64,000 bases of DNA from Candidatus Heimdallarchaeota archaeon (GCA_016840095.1 JAEOSZ010000031.1:124001-188000); one strand, 5' to 3'. Counted from the stretch's first letter, positions 46,987 to 57,351 are shown. Notes: generated by a model from the letters alone, not told the origin. Made by a program: numbers and translations.

Positions 46987-49095
46987 GTGGTGTCAACAAT
47001 AACTCAAGCGAAGGGGTATACTGGTAAAATCTTATGGGTCAATTTATCCACTAATGAAATTCAAGAAGAATTTCCAGATGAGGAAATATATAGAAAATAT
47101 CTGGGGGGATATGGTTTAGGTGTTTATTATATTTACAATAGAATTAAACCTGGATGTGATCCTCTAGGTCCAGAAAATATCATAGGATTTTGTCCAGGAT
47201 TACTAACAGGAACAGCTGCTCCCTTCACAGGTAGATGGATGGCTTGTGGAAAAAGTCCATTGACAGGAAAAGGAATTACTGCTGATGGCAATTTCTGTAA
47301 TGGCGGTTGGGGAGACAGTAACTCTGGTGGTTTCTTTGGACCAGCAATCAAAAGAGCTGGATATGACGCTATATTTGTAACAGGAATGGCAAAAAAACCT
47401 GTTTATCTTTATGTAACACAGGATGCCTTTGAGCTCAGAGATGCATCTGAAATATGGGGTAAGGATGCTTTTGAAACAGAAGACATACTTAAGGAAAAAC
47501 ATGGTAAAACCGCTAATGTTGCATCAATAGGTGTCGCAGCAGAAAACAAGTCTTTGATTACTGGAATAGTAAATGATTATGGAAGAATAGCTGCACGAAG
47601 TGGTCTTGGAGCAGTCATGGGTGCAAAGAAGATTAAAGCTATCTGTTTAGATGGGAAGACTAGAATCAATGTTGATGATAAAGACACTACTCAAACTCTT
47701 TCACAAAATTATCGAAAGAGAATCTCCAAATTATTGAAAAAGAATCTTATGGGGAAATTTCTCAAACTAGCTCCTAAATTTGGTAGTTTGATGAGAGTTT
47801 TTAGGATGAGTTTCGGAAAGAGTGTTCAAATGGTTATGAAGTTTCCTGGGATTAAAGCTGAAGCTCTTGTTGCAAATTACTTGCATAGATATGGAACAGC
47901 ATTCACCCTCCCTATTTCTGTTCCTGTTGGAGATGCTTCTGTCAAAAACTTCAATGGAACTGGACCTAAAAACTATCCCCAAAGTATAGCATTAAGAAAA
48001 GTTGGAAAAGCTCTTGAATCATTAGATACTGTGCCTTTTGGGTGTTATGGTTGTCCATTAAGATGTGGGAGAAAGATCTCTGTTCCAGAGCTTGGAATAA
48101 AGGATTCACATATGCCTGAATATGAAACTCTTGCATCAATTAGCAGTAACATTCTGAATGGAGATCCTATGCTGATGATCAAGATAAATGAATACTTGAA
48201 TAGACAAGGTATGGATTCTATTTCAACAGGAGTCACTCTAGGTTTTGTTCTAGAATGTGTTGAAAGAGGATTTCTAAAGAAAGAGGATTTCAAATCAAGT
48301 AAATACCCAGATGGATTTTTGCCTGGTTGGTATGATAATGAGTATCTTTTTCCTCTTCTTGAGATGATGGTCAATCGTGAAGGTATTGGGGATCTTATAT
48401 CTGATGGTACTTGGGCTGCAGCACAGAAAATAAAAGGTTCAGAAACATTTGCTATGAATATTAATGGACAAGAAGTGCCAATGCATGATCCTAGATATAT
48501 CAACTGGTTTGGTGCCACATATGTCGCTGATCCTACACCTGGAAGACATACTGCAGGAGGAATTGATACTCTGATGATACATCCAATAGCAAGGTTCTCC
48601 AGTTCATTTAAGTTTAAAATGAGTAGAAAGATTGACAGGACAAGTCTAAACCATTCAAATGCAGTTAAGTTCACTCAGAGTATAAATGCGCTTGGACTGT
48701 GCTCCTTCTCTTTAGCTTGTGGAAAATATCCTCTTTTAGAATTAATGAAAAGTGTTTATGGGTGGGATGTTTCTCCAGAAGAATTTCTAGAAATAGGACA
48801 TAGAATTCAAACACTGCGTCAGATGTTTAATGCCCGTGAAGGTGCAATAAGACACAAGATTCCAAAGAGACTCATAGGTGATCCACCTCTGAGGAAAGGA
48901 CCTTTAAGAGGAGTATCCTTACCTATAGAAGAAATGGTACAAGGCTATTATACACACATTGGATTCGAAACTAATGGGATTCCAAAAAAGGAAACACTGA
49001 AGATCTTAGATTTAGAATATTGTATAAACGATTTAGAGAAAAGTTATGGTCGACCTCAAATAGTCGTTAATAAATATCTTGAAGCAAAAACATAG
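46987..49095 (+). CDS. Aldehyde ferredoxin oxidoreductase (tungsten enzyme) family protein
   Basis: GYTGKILWVNLSTNEI, GLGVYYIYNRI, CGKSPLTGKGI, GARIAARSGLGAVMGAKKIKAI-type motif, cluster GCYGCPLRCGR and ALGLCSFSLACGKYP. Confidence 0.93.
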   Translation: MVSTITQAKGYTGKILWVNLSTNEIQEEFPDEEIYRKYLGGYGLGVYYIYNRIKPGCDPLGPENIIGFCPGLLTGTAAPFTGRWMACGKSPLTGKGITADGNFCNGGWGDSNSGGFFGPAIKRAGYDAIFVTGMAKKPVYLYVTQDAFELRDASEIWGKDAFETEDILKEKHGKTANVASIGVAAENKSLITGIVNDYGRIAARSGLGAVMGAKKIKAICLDGKTRINVDDKDTTQTLSQNYRKRISKLLKKNLMGKFLKLAPKFGSLMRVFRMSFGKSVQMVMKFPGIKAEALVANYLHRYGTAFTLPISVPVGDASVKNFNGTGPKNYPQSIALRKVGKALESLDTVPFGCYGCPLRCGRKISVPELGIKDSHMPEYETLASISSNILNGDPMLMIKINEYLNRQGMDSISTGVTLGFVLECVERGFLKKEDFKSSKYPDGFLPGWYDNEYLFPLLEMMVNREGIGDLISDGTWAAAQKIKGSETFAMNINGQEVPMHDPRYINWFGATYVADPTPGRHTAGGIDTLMIHPIARFSSSFKFKMSRKIDRTSLNHSNAVKFTQSINALGLCSFSLACGKYPLLELMKSVYGWDVSPEEFLEIGHRIQTLRQMFNAREGAIRHKIPKRLIGDPPLRKGPLRGVSLPIEEMVQGYYTHIGFETNGIPKKETLKILDLEYCINDLEKSYGRPQIVVNKYLEAKT

Positions 49096-49135
49096 AAATC
49101 TCTGCACGTTTCTTTTTCTATTTAAAAATAGATAG

Positions 49136-49146
49136 ATTTTTATATT
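49136..49146 (+). promoter_or_regulatory. Putative TATA box of the 49208-56330 operon
   Basis: atttttatatt ~65 nt 5' of the first ATG and ~14-24 nt 5' of the palindrome. Confidence 0.45.
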
Positions 49147-49159
49147 GGTAATATTTCAT

Positions 49160-49181
49160 AATATTCAGAAATCTGAATATT
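49160..49181. promoter_or_regulatory. Palindromic candidate operator AATATTCAGA-AA-TCTGAATATT
   Basis: Perfect 10-bp inverted repeat with 2-bp spacer; a third TCTGAA half-site at 49188-49193; operon encodes its own PadR-like regulator. Confidence 0.7.
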
Positions 49182-49207
49182 CATAATTCTGAAATAGAGG
49201 TTTATGT

Positions 49208-50539
49208 ATGAAGATTGGAAAAGTTACGTGGTTTGCGTTTAGAAACGCGTTTAGAAGAAAGATTGTTGCAATCCTAGCCATTGTAGGAATTAGTATAGCT
49301 ATTACTATGCAAGTGACTATCAATGCATTTACAACAGGAATGGATGAAACTTTCGCAGATATTTTTGGAGAATTGGTTGGAACTTTTCAACTACAAGAAA
49401 CAGATGCACCTTTTTCATATGCATCTCAATTGCCAGCAAACATTACAGAAACTATTTTGGGCTTTGAAAATAGCTCAGATATTGTTGCAGTAGCAACTGA
49501 ACAGAATCTACCTGCTACGGTAAATAACTATACAGATATTCTCGGCACAACGGTATTTGGAACGCCCATGGGAATGAATATACGAGGAATTGAAGACCTT
49601 GATGATTTTAGTGAAATATTCTCTGAATTAGAAGAATTAACAGAAGGATCAAGATACTTTGAGTATAATCAAGATGAATGTATAATCCCTTATGCTCTTT
49701 ATGAAAACAATTCTGAGGTATTTGATGTTGGAAAAACATTTTCTTTAATGATTAATTCAACTTACACGTATGATTTAGAAATAGTTGGAGTTACTTCTGC
49801 TTTAGTTGGAGGTTTACAGCAATCAGTAATGGCTTTAGCCTATGATATTTATGTACCTATCAATGTTACAAATAATGTGCTGTATGAGTTGTTACGCAAT
49901 GATACAATGAATTCCATGATGCATTATGTTCCCTTCGGACTAGATCCAACACAATTTGGAATAGATAGTCCCAATCTAGTATCAATCCGCACATCTTTTG
50001 ATAATTCAGTTGATGTGGAGAACTTTATTGAGGATTTAACAGTATACCTAGAAGTACAATATCCTGAGATTAAATTTTCTTCATTATCTTTAGCATCAGC
50101 TTTAGAAACAATGGATGATCTAATGGCTACTCAAGATATAGTGATAACTGTTGTCACAATCATAATCATAATTTCTGGGAGTATGGGAGTAATTATTGCT
50201 CAGTTAGTAGGAGTTGAAGGAAGATCGAAAGAATTCGCCATTCTGAAAGCAACTGGATGGAAAGAAGGACACATCATTTACTCTGTTATAATAGAAAGCG
50301 TTACTTTAGGTATTGCTGGATCTCTAGTTGGAGTTCTGCTTTCTTTTGTATCAATAAAAGGTCTTGAAAGGTTAATGGGATCATCAGATATTGGATCTAT
50401 GCCATTTTCACCAGTAATAACATTTGGAATATTTATGACTGCAATAGGAATTGCAGTAGGAATAGGTATATTGGGAGGTCTTTATCCTGGAATAAGAGCT
50501 AGTTCTGTCAAACCTATGGAGGTTTTACAAGGAAGTTAG
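49208..50539 (+). CDS. FtsX-like ABC transporter permease
   Basis: N-terminal TM AFRNAFRRKIVAILAIVGISIAITMQVTINAF; C-terminal VEGRSKEFAILKATGWKEGHIIYSVIIESV...GIRASSVKPMEVLQ. Confidence 0.9.
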   Translation: MKIGKVTWFAFRNAFRRKIVAILAIVGISIAITMQVTINAFTTGMDETFADIFGELVGTFQLQETDAPFSYASQLPANITETILGFENSSDIVAVATEQNLPATVNNYTDILGTTVFGTPMGMNIRGIEDLDDFSEIFSELEELTEGSRYFEYNQDECIIPYALYENNSEVFDVGKTFSLMINSTYTYDLEIVGVTSALVGGLQQSVMALAYDIYVPINVTNNVLYELLRNDTMNSMMHYVPFGLDPTQFGIDSPNLVSIRTSFDNSVDVENFIEDLTVYLEVQYPEIKFSSLSLASALETMDDLMATQDIVITVVTIIIIISGSMGVIIAQLVGVEGRSKEFAILKATGWKEGHIIYSVIIESVTLGIAGSLVGVLLSFVSIKGLERLMGSSDIGSMPFSPVITFGIFMTAIGIAVGIGILGGLYPGIRASSVKPMEVLQGS

Positions 50540-51316
50540 GTGATTATGATGGTAAACGTTGAAGAAACACAAAAATCACTGCAAATAGCTAGTCAAGAAA
50601 TAGCAGATTCTACTGACCTCATAATTGAAATAAAAGGACTGTGGAGAAAATTCTTTGAAGATACTCCTGCTGAAGTCAAAGCATTACGAGGAGTAGATTT
50701 CAAAGTTGAGAAAGGAGAATTCATAACAATCATGGGTCCTTCTGGTTCTGGTAAAAGTACTCTTTTAACCATTCTTGGATGTATGGCTTCTGCAACTAGC
50801 GGGGAGGTGTATATCGATGGTACTGAGATTACTAAAATGAGTCAACGTAAGCTAAGTGCTATTAGAAAGAACAAAATCGGATTTGTTTTTCAAGACATAT
50901 TTCTCATAGACACTATCTCTGCTCTTGATAATGTTCTGTTACCTCTTTTACCTTATGGAATAAAGAAAGAGGACAAAGAAAGAGCCAAAGAATTAATGAA
51001 AATAGCTGGGTTGGGAGATCGTATGCACCATAAACCTACCGAACTTTCCGGTGGACAAAAACAACGAGTTGCTATCTGTCGAGCTCTGATAAATGACCCT
51101 CCAATTGTCCTTGCTGATGAACCTACAGGTAATCTTGACTCTCAAACAGGTGGTGAGGTTCTTGCTCTTCTTAGAAGAATTAACAAAGAGAAAGGAATCA
51201 CTATTCTAGCAGTTTCACATGATCCTAAACTTGCTGAATACTCTTCACGAGATGTTATGATAACTGATGGAGAGATTACCCGAGATAGAATAAATCCATT
51301 CAGAAGTGATAACTAG
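50540..51316 (+). CDS. LolD/MacB-like ABC transporter ATP-binding protein
   Basis: [71 protein letters not shown]. Confidence 0.95.
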   Translation: MIMMVNVEETQKSLQIASQEIADSTDLIIEIKGLWRKFFEDTPAEVKALRGVDFKVEKGEFITIMGPSGSGKSTLLTILGCMASATSGEVYIDGTEITKMSQRKLSAIRKNKIGFVFQDIFLIDTISALDNVLLPLLPYGIKKEDKERAKELMKIAGLGDRMHHKPTELSGGQKQRVAICRALINDPPIVLADEPTGNLDSQTGGEVLALLRRINKEKGITILAVSHDPKLAEYSSRDVMITDGEITRDRINPFRSDN

Positions 51317-51330
51317 AATGAGGTATAAAA

Positions 51331-52296
51331 GTGACTAAAGAAACGGAGAGCATTGTAGGTAAGTACGAAGAAAGGTTTGTACGAAGGCTCGGGGAGGTTG
51401 CTATCCTATTACACTTAGCTAGGTCACCAGAAGGATCTCATGCATATGAGATGCGTCAGAAAGCTTCAGAGATTCTCTTTGAGAAGAGAAACACAGGTAA
51501 GGTATTCCTACAGAAACATCTTGATTTACTTAATGAATTTAAGAAACTCTCATCTCAGACTGATGTAGATTCTGCTATAGTCAAGAAGATGAAGAATGAA
51601 GTCTCAGATAGAATTGACGACTATCCAATTTTCAAATATAATCTGCGAATTCAGCATATGCTTACAGAAAAATACAATTTCACTAAAAAAGACATAGAGT
51701 ATATTGATGACTTAATTGATGCTTTAGATGAAGCAGTAAAAGATATGAAAGAAACTTCAGTTATCTGGAGCAATATTAGTGGAATTTATCCAACTATTGA
51801 CTCTTTAGAAAAAAATGGTTTGATTGAATTAGCAAGAAAAGATTCCAAAGGAGATAGATTGAAGAAAATCTATACCATTACAGAACTTGGGAGAGAATCA
51901 CTATCTAGAGTACTGATGTCATTAATGGATATATCTTCATTTATTCTTGATTCTGAGCTAAAACCTGCTTTACATAAACCTGATGGAATCTTATCTCCTA
52001 GATTGATTCCTTTTAGAAGGATTTTTCTAAAGATGTCAGACGATTTATCTCCTGAATTCAAGAAGAAGCTTCATTCTTCTAAAAGTCTACACCAAGGAAG
52101 ATCTTTTGTTAGTATGATGATGGAGCAGGGGATGGCAGGTCCAAGATTGAATGTCCTTGTCAATCATCCAGAAATGCTAGAAGAACACTTAGATGCAATC
52201 GAAACTATAGAGGATAGAAATATGCTAAAAACATTCATTAAGAACAGATTGCTTGAGAGACGAAAGAAGATAGATAAATTATTGGAGAAACTGTAA
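51331..52296 (+). CDS. PadR-like winged-helix regulator with an internal insertion
   Basis: EVAILLHLARSPEGSHAYEM ... IWSNISGIYPTIDSLEKNGLIELARKDSKGDRLKKIYTITELGRESLSRVL, separated by ~100 residues. Confidence 0.75.
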   Translation: MTKETESIVGKYEERFVRRLGEVAILLHLARSPEGSHAYEMRQKASEILFEKRNTGKVFLQKHLDLLNEFKKLSSQTDVDSAIVKKMKNEVSDRIDDYPIFKYNLRIQHMLTEKYNFTKKDIEYIDDLIDALDEAVKDMKETSVIWSNISGIYPTIDSLEKNGLIELARKDSKGDRLKKIYTITELGRESLSRVLMSLMDISSFILDSELKPALHKPDGILSPRLIPFRRIFLKMSDDLSPEFKKKLHSSKSLHQGRSFVSMMMEQGMAGPRLNVLVNHPEMLEEHLDAIETIEDRNMLKTFIKNRLLERRKKIDKLLEKL

Positions 52297-54237
52297 ATGG
52301 CTACTGTAAAAAAGAAGGAAGCAGTTAGTTCTAACAATTTTCATATTGATAAGAACATCGAAATCTTGACAAAATACAAAACATCAAAGCAGTGGTTTTG
52401 GTCAGGTTTTACAAGGTTTCCTTTGAGATATCTATTAGCAACTATCTTCCTTGGTATTAGTACATTTTCAACTACTAAGACTTTAGCTCTTGTTGGAGAT
52501 GTTCTGGGTATTATTCAAAGAAATCTATCTACTAGGTTGACTGATTTCCTAAGTTCAAATGTTGAGGGTTTAACTTCAATTTCAGTTGTTAGTAGTGAAG
52601 TAACTATGTTTACACCAGATTTTGTTAAAGCTATTATTTGGATGATTGTTTATGTGATAATAGCATGGGTTACCCTTAGTGCCAACATAGCTATATGGAC
52701 TGATACATCGTTCCAAGTACAGAGAGATATGAGACAAGAATTTTACGAGGTCATACAAGAACATTCTATGGCTTTCTTTGATGTTAATGATTCTGGAGTT
52801 ATTCTTTCTATGGGAATGAATGAAATAAATCAAGTGAGAATGGCCTACAGTCCTGCTATAAGAAATCTGTTAGGTTCAGTGATGACCATTGTAATCTCTA
52901 CTGCTCTCCTTTGGACGTATGACTGGATAATTGGAGTTGTATTCCTAGCATCCTTCATAATTTATCTGATTGTTGCCTGGTTATATGCTGCAAAGGTTGC
53001 ACCAATTCGTAGAAAATTAGCAACAGATCTGGGAGAACTATCATCTATATCACAAGAGATGTTCAAAGGAGTTGATGTTGTAAGAGCTTTTGATAATCAT
53101 AGTAAGGAAATTAACAAGTTCAACAAGGTGAGTTTGGAATATGCTGATGATATGAGAAGAGAAGGATATCTTAGTGCCTTTTACTGGCCAGCAGTAATCT
53201 CAATAGTAGTAAGTGCTGGAGCTTTCGCATTTGGAATGTATAGTGTAATTGTTGGTCGTTATACCGGTGTTATAGCTATCGGAACACTTCTTTCAATTAT
53301 GTCTTTATTACTCAATCTAAATAGACAGAATTTTATGATTCCACAGAGATTGATAATGCTTCAAGCAGGCTTACAGAATTCTGAAAGACTTTGGAAGTTA
53401 ATGGATTTTGAGGATCCTTTAGTTCAACCTTCAGAACCAATTGAAGGAAAATGGGATAAAGCTGTTGTTTTTGAAGATGTAAATTTTGCCTATCCTGGGA
53501 CAGAAAAGCTCGTTCTGAAGAACGTAAGCTTCTCTATTCCAGCTGGAGCCAGAGTTGCACTGATAGGAGGACCTGGTTCTGGTAAATCAACGATTTTGAA
53601 GTTGCTCCTTCGTCTTTATGACCCTAATACTGGGAGTATCAATATTGATGGTTCAAATATAAGAAGCATGCATACAAGTTATGTAAGAGAAAATGTTACA
53701 ATGGTAGAACAAGATATCTTCTTATTTTCAGATACAATTAGAGCAAACATAGCTTTTGCAAATCCTAATGCAACAGATGAAGAGATTAGGATTGCCGCTG
53801 AACGAGCACAAATTGCCCAATTTATTAGTTCTTTGCCAGATGGATATGAAACTATAATCGGAGAAAGAGGAGTAACTCTTTCTGGTGGACAGAGACAAAG
53901 AATTGCTATTGCAAGAGCTTTACTATCCAATCCAAATCTGTTACTTCTAGATGATAGTACAAGTGCTGTTGATATTAAAACTGAGCTAAGATTAAGATAC
54001 GCTATGGATGAACTAATGAAAGATAGAACTAGTATAGTTGTTACACAAAGATTGACAACTCTTGTTGCAGCAGATCTGATAATTCTTATGAGAAGAGGAG
54101 AAGTAATTGACATAGGTAATCATATAGAGTTAATTCAAAGGTGTCCTGATTACCAATTCATGTGTCAACATCTTCCAATTGCAAATGGAGATAATATTTG
54201 TTCGGATTCAGTTTCTAGTGAAGGAGGGAAAAACTGA
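52297..54237 (+). CDS. ABC exporter half-transporter, degenerate-site partner
   Basis: TM domain + NBD: GGPGSGKSTILKLLLRLYDP, TLSGGQRQRIAIARALL, Walker B LLLLDDSTSAVD (Asp for catalytic Glu), VVTQRLTTL (Gln for H-loop His). Confidence 0.93.
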   Translation: MATVKKKEAVSSNNFHIDKNIEILTKYKTSKQWFWSGFTRFPLRYLLATIFLGISTFSTTKTLALVGDVLGIIQRNLSTRLTDFLSSNVEGLTSISVVSSEVTMFTPDFVKAIIWMIVYVIIAWVTLSANIAIWTDTSFQVQRDMRQEFYEVIQEHSMAFFDVNDSGVILSMGMNEINQVRMAYSPAIRNLLGSVMTIVISTALLWTYDWIIGVVFLASFIIYLIVAWLYAAKVAPIRRKLATDLGELSSISQEMFKGVDVVRAFDNHSKEINKFNKVSLEYADDMRREGYLSAFYWPAVISIVVSAGAFAFGMYSVIVGRYTGVIAIGTLLSIMSLLLNLNRQNFMIPQRLIMLQAGLQNSERLWKLMDFEDPLVQPSEPIEGKWDKAVVFEDVNFAYPGTEKLVLKNVSFSIPAGARVALIGGPGSGKSTILKLLLRLYDPNTGSINIDGSNIRSMHTSYVRENVTMVEQDIFLFSDTIRANIAFANPNATDEEIRIAAERAQIAQFISSLPDGYETIIGERGVTLSGGQRQRIAIARALLSNPNLLLLDDSTSAVDIKTELRLRYAMDELMKDRTSIVVTQRLTTLVAADLIILMRRGEVIDIGNHIELIQRCPDYQFMCQHLPIANGDNICSDSVSSEGGKN

Positions 54238-56330
54238 TGAGTCACAGACCACCACGAGGTCCAGGAAGAGCTTTCGCTCAAGATAAATATGATAGATCTA
54301 GATCTACAAAAGTGCTCTTAAGTAATTTATGGGTTTACATTCGAAGACATATTAAACCTATCATATTGGTTGCATCAGTCTCCATAATATACTCAATTTT
54401 AACTGTAGTAAACCCAATAATAATCGGAAGTGGAATAAATGTTCTGACTGAGACTCCAAATGCTACAAGCATCCTCATTATACTTACAATTTCCTTCTTC
54501 CTACTAACATTACTTGGATGGATACTCAGTTCTATTTCCACTAGAATACAAGCTAAAATGAATGCAAAAATGCTTCATGAAGTAAGAGCTGATCTGTATG
54601 AGAAACTCAGTTATTCAGATATGTCTTATCTAAAAAATGAACAATCTGGAAACATTACAGCTCGAGTTACAGCTGATACTGGAGAGTTAGCAACTGGATT
54701 ACAATTATCTACTTCAATTGTATCGCAGTTTTTAGTAATTATAGGTGCATTTGTATGGCTTCTAGTTACAAATTGGATAATTGGTTTAATAGCTTTAGCA
54801 GCAGTTCCAGTTGCTTTAATAATGGCGAGAATTTTAAGCTTCTTTGCAAGAAAAATAGTTCTGAGGGTTAGAAGAGCATTTGGTTTTGTTTCTGGAAAGA
54901 TGGCCGAAGGTTTAGAGGGTATAGCTGTAGCTAAATCATTCAATAGAGAAGGAGAGTTGGCAGTTGAATTACGGGAATTGAATCACAAACACTACAAATA
55001 TTCAAGACAATTTGGATTCTTGATGATGTTTATGCATCCAACAATGACTGCTTTAAGTTATGGGTTATTCATAGCAATAATCTATGCAAGTGGTTGGATA
55101 AACCAATCTTCTGGAATACAACTTGGAGATATCTATACAGCTGTTCAATTATCACAATCTTTCTTATTTCCAATGGTAATGTTATCTATGATGTTTCCTC
55201 AACTTGAGTCTGCTTTAGGAGCGATGGACAGAATAATAGACATTTTTGAGGCTAAACCTGCTGTTGCAGATAAAGCTGATGCAGAAGATTTACAAATAAC
55301 TGATGATGCAGTTCATTTTGAAAATATTAGCTTTGCTTATGTCGATGGTATCTACGTTTTGGAGGACATTTCCTTCACTGCTAATGCAGGAGAAATGATA
55401 GCTTGCGTAGGACATACAGGAGCAGGAAAAACGACACTGTTTTCATCACTCTTAACTCGATTCTATGATGTTAACGAAGGTTCGATCAAAATAGGTTCTC
55501 AGGACATAAGAGATGTTAAACAATCCTCATTAAGGGAAGCTATTGGATTAGTGACCCAAGAACCATTTCTTTTCAATGGCTCTGTAATGGAGAACATACT
55601 CTATGGATCACCAAATGCTACTAGAGAAGATGTATATAAGATTAGTAAAAGAATTAATGCTGATGTGTTCATTGAAGCTTTACCACAAGGATATGATACA
55701 ATTGTAGTGGAAGGTGGAAAGAAATTATCAGCTGGTCAAAGACAAATTATAACTGTAGCTCGAACAATGCTAGCCGATCCTAGAATACTTGTTCTAGATG
55801 AAGCAACAAGTAGATTGGATGCGTATACTGAATCACTTATTCAAGCTGCACAAAAAGAACTGTTCAAAGGTAGAACTACTTTTGTTATAGCTCACAGACT
55901 TTCGACAATTAAGGATGCAGATAGAATAGTTGTATTTGAAAAAGGAAAACTAATGGAAATTGGTACTCATAGTGATTTGATGAAAATAGATGGTATCTAT
56001 GCGGATCTTTACAATACTTATTATGTACATCAAGGACTTGAAGAAATAGAACTCTCTGTTGATGAATTAGAACCTGAAACACTAGATGAAGATCTTCAGA
56101 AACCAATGGCTGTACCTACCGGAATGTCTGCAGCTATGCCTGGACATGATAGTTCTCAGAAAGTGAAAGTAGAAACAAAATCTGGTAGCAAGCCTGATAA
56201 GAAGCGGATGAAGAAACATCTACAAGAGCTAAAAAAAGCTGGTAATAAAGAAGAAGTAAAGAAAATGAAAAAGATGATGAAAATGCACAAACGCAATGGT
56301 GGAGAAATGGGTGGAATGAGCCATCCATAA
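54237..56330 (+). CDS. ABC exporter half-transporter, canonical partner, with Met/Lys-rich C-terminal tail
   Basis: GHTGAGKTTLFSSLLTRFYD, KLSAGQRQIITVARTML, ILVLDEATSRLD, FVIAHRLSTI; tail ends MKKMMKMHKRNGGEMGGMSHP. Confidence 0.93.
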   Translation: MSHRPPRGPGRAFAQDKYDRSRSTKVLLSNLWVYIRRHIKPIILVASVSIIYSILTVVNPIIIGSGINVLTETPNATSILIILTISFFLLTLLGWILSSISTRIQAKMNAKMLHEVRADLYEKLSYSDMSYLKNEQSGNITARVTADTGELATGLQLSTSIVSQFLVIIGAFVWLLVTNWIIGLIALAAVPVALIMARILSFFARKIVLRVRRAFGFVSGKMAEGLEGIAVAKSFNREGELAVELRELNHKHYKYSRQFGFLMMFMHPTMTALSYGLFIAIIYASGWINQSSGIQLGDIYTAVQLSQSFLFPMVMLSMMFPQLESALGAMDRIIDIFEAKPAVADKADAEDLQITDDAVHFENISFAYVDGIYVLEDISFTANAGEMIACVGHTGAGKTTLFSSLLTRFYDVNEGSIKIGSQDIRDVKQSSLREAIGLVTQEPFLFNGSVMENILYGSPNATREDVYKISKRINADVFIEALPQGYDTIVVEGGKKLSAGQRQIITVARTMLADPRILVLDEATSRLDAYTESLIQAAQKELFKGRTTFVIAHRLSTIKDADRIVVFEKGKLMEIGTHSDLMKIDGIYADLYNTYYVHQGLEEIELSVDELEPETLDEDLQKPMAVPTGMSAAMPGHDSSQKVKVETKSGSKPDKKRMKKHLQELKKAGNKEEVKKMKKMMKMHKRNGGEMGGMSHP

Positions 56331-56331
56331 T

Positions 56332-57351
56332 CTACATTTTTTCTTCTCTTATTTTCTGGGTTGCATCAGCCAAACTTAATAAGCTTAAGATTGCAGAATC
56401 TTCATTTTTAGCAATTGGTTTTTCGAGACTTCTAAGAAATTCCGAAAGAGCATAGAATAAATTAAGTCCTTCTGATGAATTTAGAGATAGATTTCTTTTG
56501 TTGAGATAAGTCTTCCACATCATTCTTCTGAATTCATTAAAATTCTTCCTCCACTCCCAAATACCATATCCCCACTCGAAGAAATTAAACTCCCAAACTG
56601 GGTTACCTATCCTTGCTGTTTCCCAATCAAGAATCCCAGTTATCTCCATATCTTCCTCAGATGCAACAATAATTTGATCTTCATGTATGTCGCTGTGGAG
56701 GAAAACTGGGTTCAAATTAACAATTTCTTCTAAACATTCTATCCATAAGAAAACAGTATCTTCAGAAAGAAGTTCTTTACCAATAATTGGATCTTGTTTA
56801 CTCAAGAAATCCTCTAGAATATTGTAGCTGACTAAAATTGATTTTTTCATGGTTTTATGGTCTAGAATTTTAATCTCCCACTCATATTTGCTTGGATCAA
56901 ATATCTCCCTTTCCTTTATTTTCTGAGGAATTTGCTCAAGAGGTATATCGTGCCATAGAGCAAAGACTTCAGCTAAATTGTTTAATACTTTTGTTACATT
57001 AGCTACAGGAATACCTTGCTCAATTTTAGAATAAGCAATTCCCTTCAATTTAGAAGCAACAGCAAATTCATAGTAGGAAATTGCTGGATCTTCGACTCTT
57101 TTTATGAGATTTGGAGCTGGTATATTGTGTTCTTCGTTTAAAATTTCGTAAGCTAGCATTTCTATTTCTAACCATTCAACTCCCCTTGGATCTCGAGGGA
57201 ATAGAAAAACTCTATCTTCAGATTCAAGAACTAGTTTTCGCCATCCATCAAAATTGGCTTTAACCTCTTCAGGTTTGAGTTTCAGTTTATCGCAAAATCT
57301 CTCAAACTGCTCATAGTTAAGGACTCCAAACACTGAGCTATCTATCTTCAT
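56332..57351 (-). CDS. Aminoglycoside phosphotransferase/APH-family kinase
   Basis: VFLHSDIHEDQIIVASEEDMEITGILDWETARIGNPVWEFNFFEWG. Confidence 0.88.
   Translation of the reverse strand: MKIDSSVFGVLNYEQFERFCDKLKLKPEEVKANFDGWRKLVLESEDRVFLFPRDPRGVEWLEIEMLAYEILNEEHNIPAPNLIKRVEDPAISYYEFAVASKLKGIAYSKIEQGIPVANVTKVLNNLAEVFALWHDIPLEQIPQKIKEREIFDPSKYEWEIKILDHKTMKKSILVSYNILEDFLSKQDPIIGKELLSEDTVFLWIECLEEIVNLNPVFLHSDIHEDQIIVASEEDMEITGILDWETARIGNPVWEFNFFEWGYGIWEWRKNFNEFRRMMWKTYLNKRNLSLNSSEGLNLFYALSEFLRSLEKPIAKNEDSAILSLLSLADATQKIREEKM

Noticed and set aside
48045-48674. 209-aa minus-strand ORF
   Set aside because: Antisense to the aldehyde ferredoxin oxidoreductase gene, which has clear family motifs.
53679-54113. 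144-aa minus-strand ORF
   Set aside because: Antisense to the conserved NBD of the ABC exporter; Ser/Ile/Leu-rich antisense artefact.
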